This document shows positions 41,797 through 41,867 of a stretch of DNA of 41,867 nucleotides, piece by piece. Location: the NCBI GenBank assembly GCA_944388735.1, contig CALXJX010000009.1, positions 1 to 41,867 on the forward strand, given 5' to 3'. The translations under genes and the position numbers were made by a program. This DNA comes from an uncultured Clostridia bacterium (GTDB lineage: Bacteria; Bacillota; Clostridia; TANB77; CAG-508). Positions within the stretch are counted from its first letter, which is position 1. Every line of letters starts with the position of its first letter. Below the pieces are notes generated by a model, which searched no databases, had not been told where the DNA came from, and saw only the letters and a program-made list of their open reading frames with translations.

Positions 41797-41867
41797 GTAC
41801 TGAACCCAAAAAGTTGGACACTTTTTGGTTAAATATTAAGCTGCTAGGGAGTGAACTCTGTATTGTA
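41796..41867 (-). mobile_element. End of an IS3-family insertion sequence (window edge)
   Basis: TGTACTGAACCCAAAAAGTT (41796-41815) followed by GGACA is typical of IS3/IS150-group terminal inverted repeats. A transposase tail is encoded just inside on the minus strand. The rest of the element lies beyond the window. Confidence 0.75.
41836..41867 (-). CDS. IS3-family transposase OrfB, C-terminal fragment (runs off window)
   Basis: The minus-strand frame reads QYRVHSLAA and stops at 41836-41838. A PVQYR-xxS-type ending close to the inverted repeat is characteristic of the rve integrase (OrfB) of IS3/IS150-group elements. Only ten codons are visible. Confidence 0.65.
   Translation of the reverse strand, partial: QYRVHSLAA

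Overview
The window is very AT-rich. It carries class-typical low-GC Firmicutes genes with strong AGGAGG-type ribosome binding sites: hrcA-grpE-dnaK-dnaJ with a CIRCE operator, radA-disA, a broken sigK, DUF951, queH, and a DUF368 (PopT-type) protein. Together these point to a clostridial, probably anaerobic and host-associated, chromosome. Most of the window is ordinary core genome. The accessory signal is in the intergenic regions and in several broken genes.

Layout. 1-1.05 kb: a stand-alone RelA/SpoT-domain protein (-). 1.3-2.6 kb: a U32-family tRNA hydroxylation protein. 2.6-3.8 kb: a hairpin repeat, a sodC remnant and a sigK with two frameshifts. 4.0-7.4 kb: a PopT-like transporter, gltX, DUF951 and a small Cys-flanked membrane protein. 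7.5-9.9 kb (-): DUF1653 (nonsense-broken), serS and engB. 10.2-15.4 kb: the heat-shock operon. 15.8-16.8 kb: an Alg14/Alg13-type glycosyltransferase pair. 17.1-19.3 kb: ruvB, queH and an alkylguanine-DNA methyltransferase. 19.4-25.0 kb: four membrane proteins, including two GT-C-like transferases, one frameshifted near its end. 25.4-34.9 kb: polA, a lytic transglycosylase, mreB, mtaB, a small protein, radA and disA. 35.0-36.1 kb: a cyclophilin and tRNA-His/tRNA-Gln. 36.4-36.8 kb: a likely type I toxin locus. 37.0-40.0 kb: a thiol-redox operon (CoA-disulfide reductase-rhodanese, CcdA, thioredoxin, ferredoxin remnant). 40.1-41.8 kb: a C1q-like membrane protein, a helical-bundle protein and Dps. 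The window ends in the tail of an IS3-family transposase.

The most unusual signal is a family of roughly 200-bp intergenic palindromes with four copies (2602-2949, 9951-10161, 15419-15612, 25094-25300). Their outer arms differ in sequence between copies, yet each arm stays complementary to its own partner (48 bp perfect in one copy, 36 bp perfect in another). The interior is strongly conserved and includes unpaired blocks. Related smaller palindromes lie at 11838-12078, 28812-29006, 30178-30327 and 32176-32277. One copy carries another element nested inside it. A separate REP-like family built on a GTCCC/GGGAC core occurs at 8148-8288, 16242-16336, 17000-17065 and 22058-22084.

A second theme is gene decay: sigK (two frameshifts), a sodC fragment, DUF1653 (in-frame TAA), a glycosyltransferase C-terminus (frameshift), a ferredoxin without a start codon and a possible acetyltransferase stub. 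The sigK lesions would be consistent with loss of sporulation in this lineage if they are not sequencing errors. All family names rest on reading motifs by eye; no database search was run.
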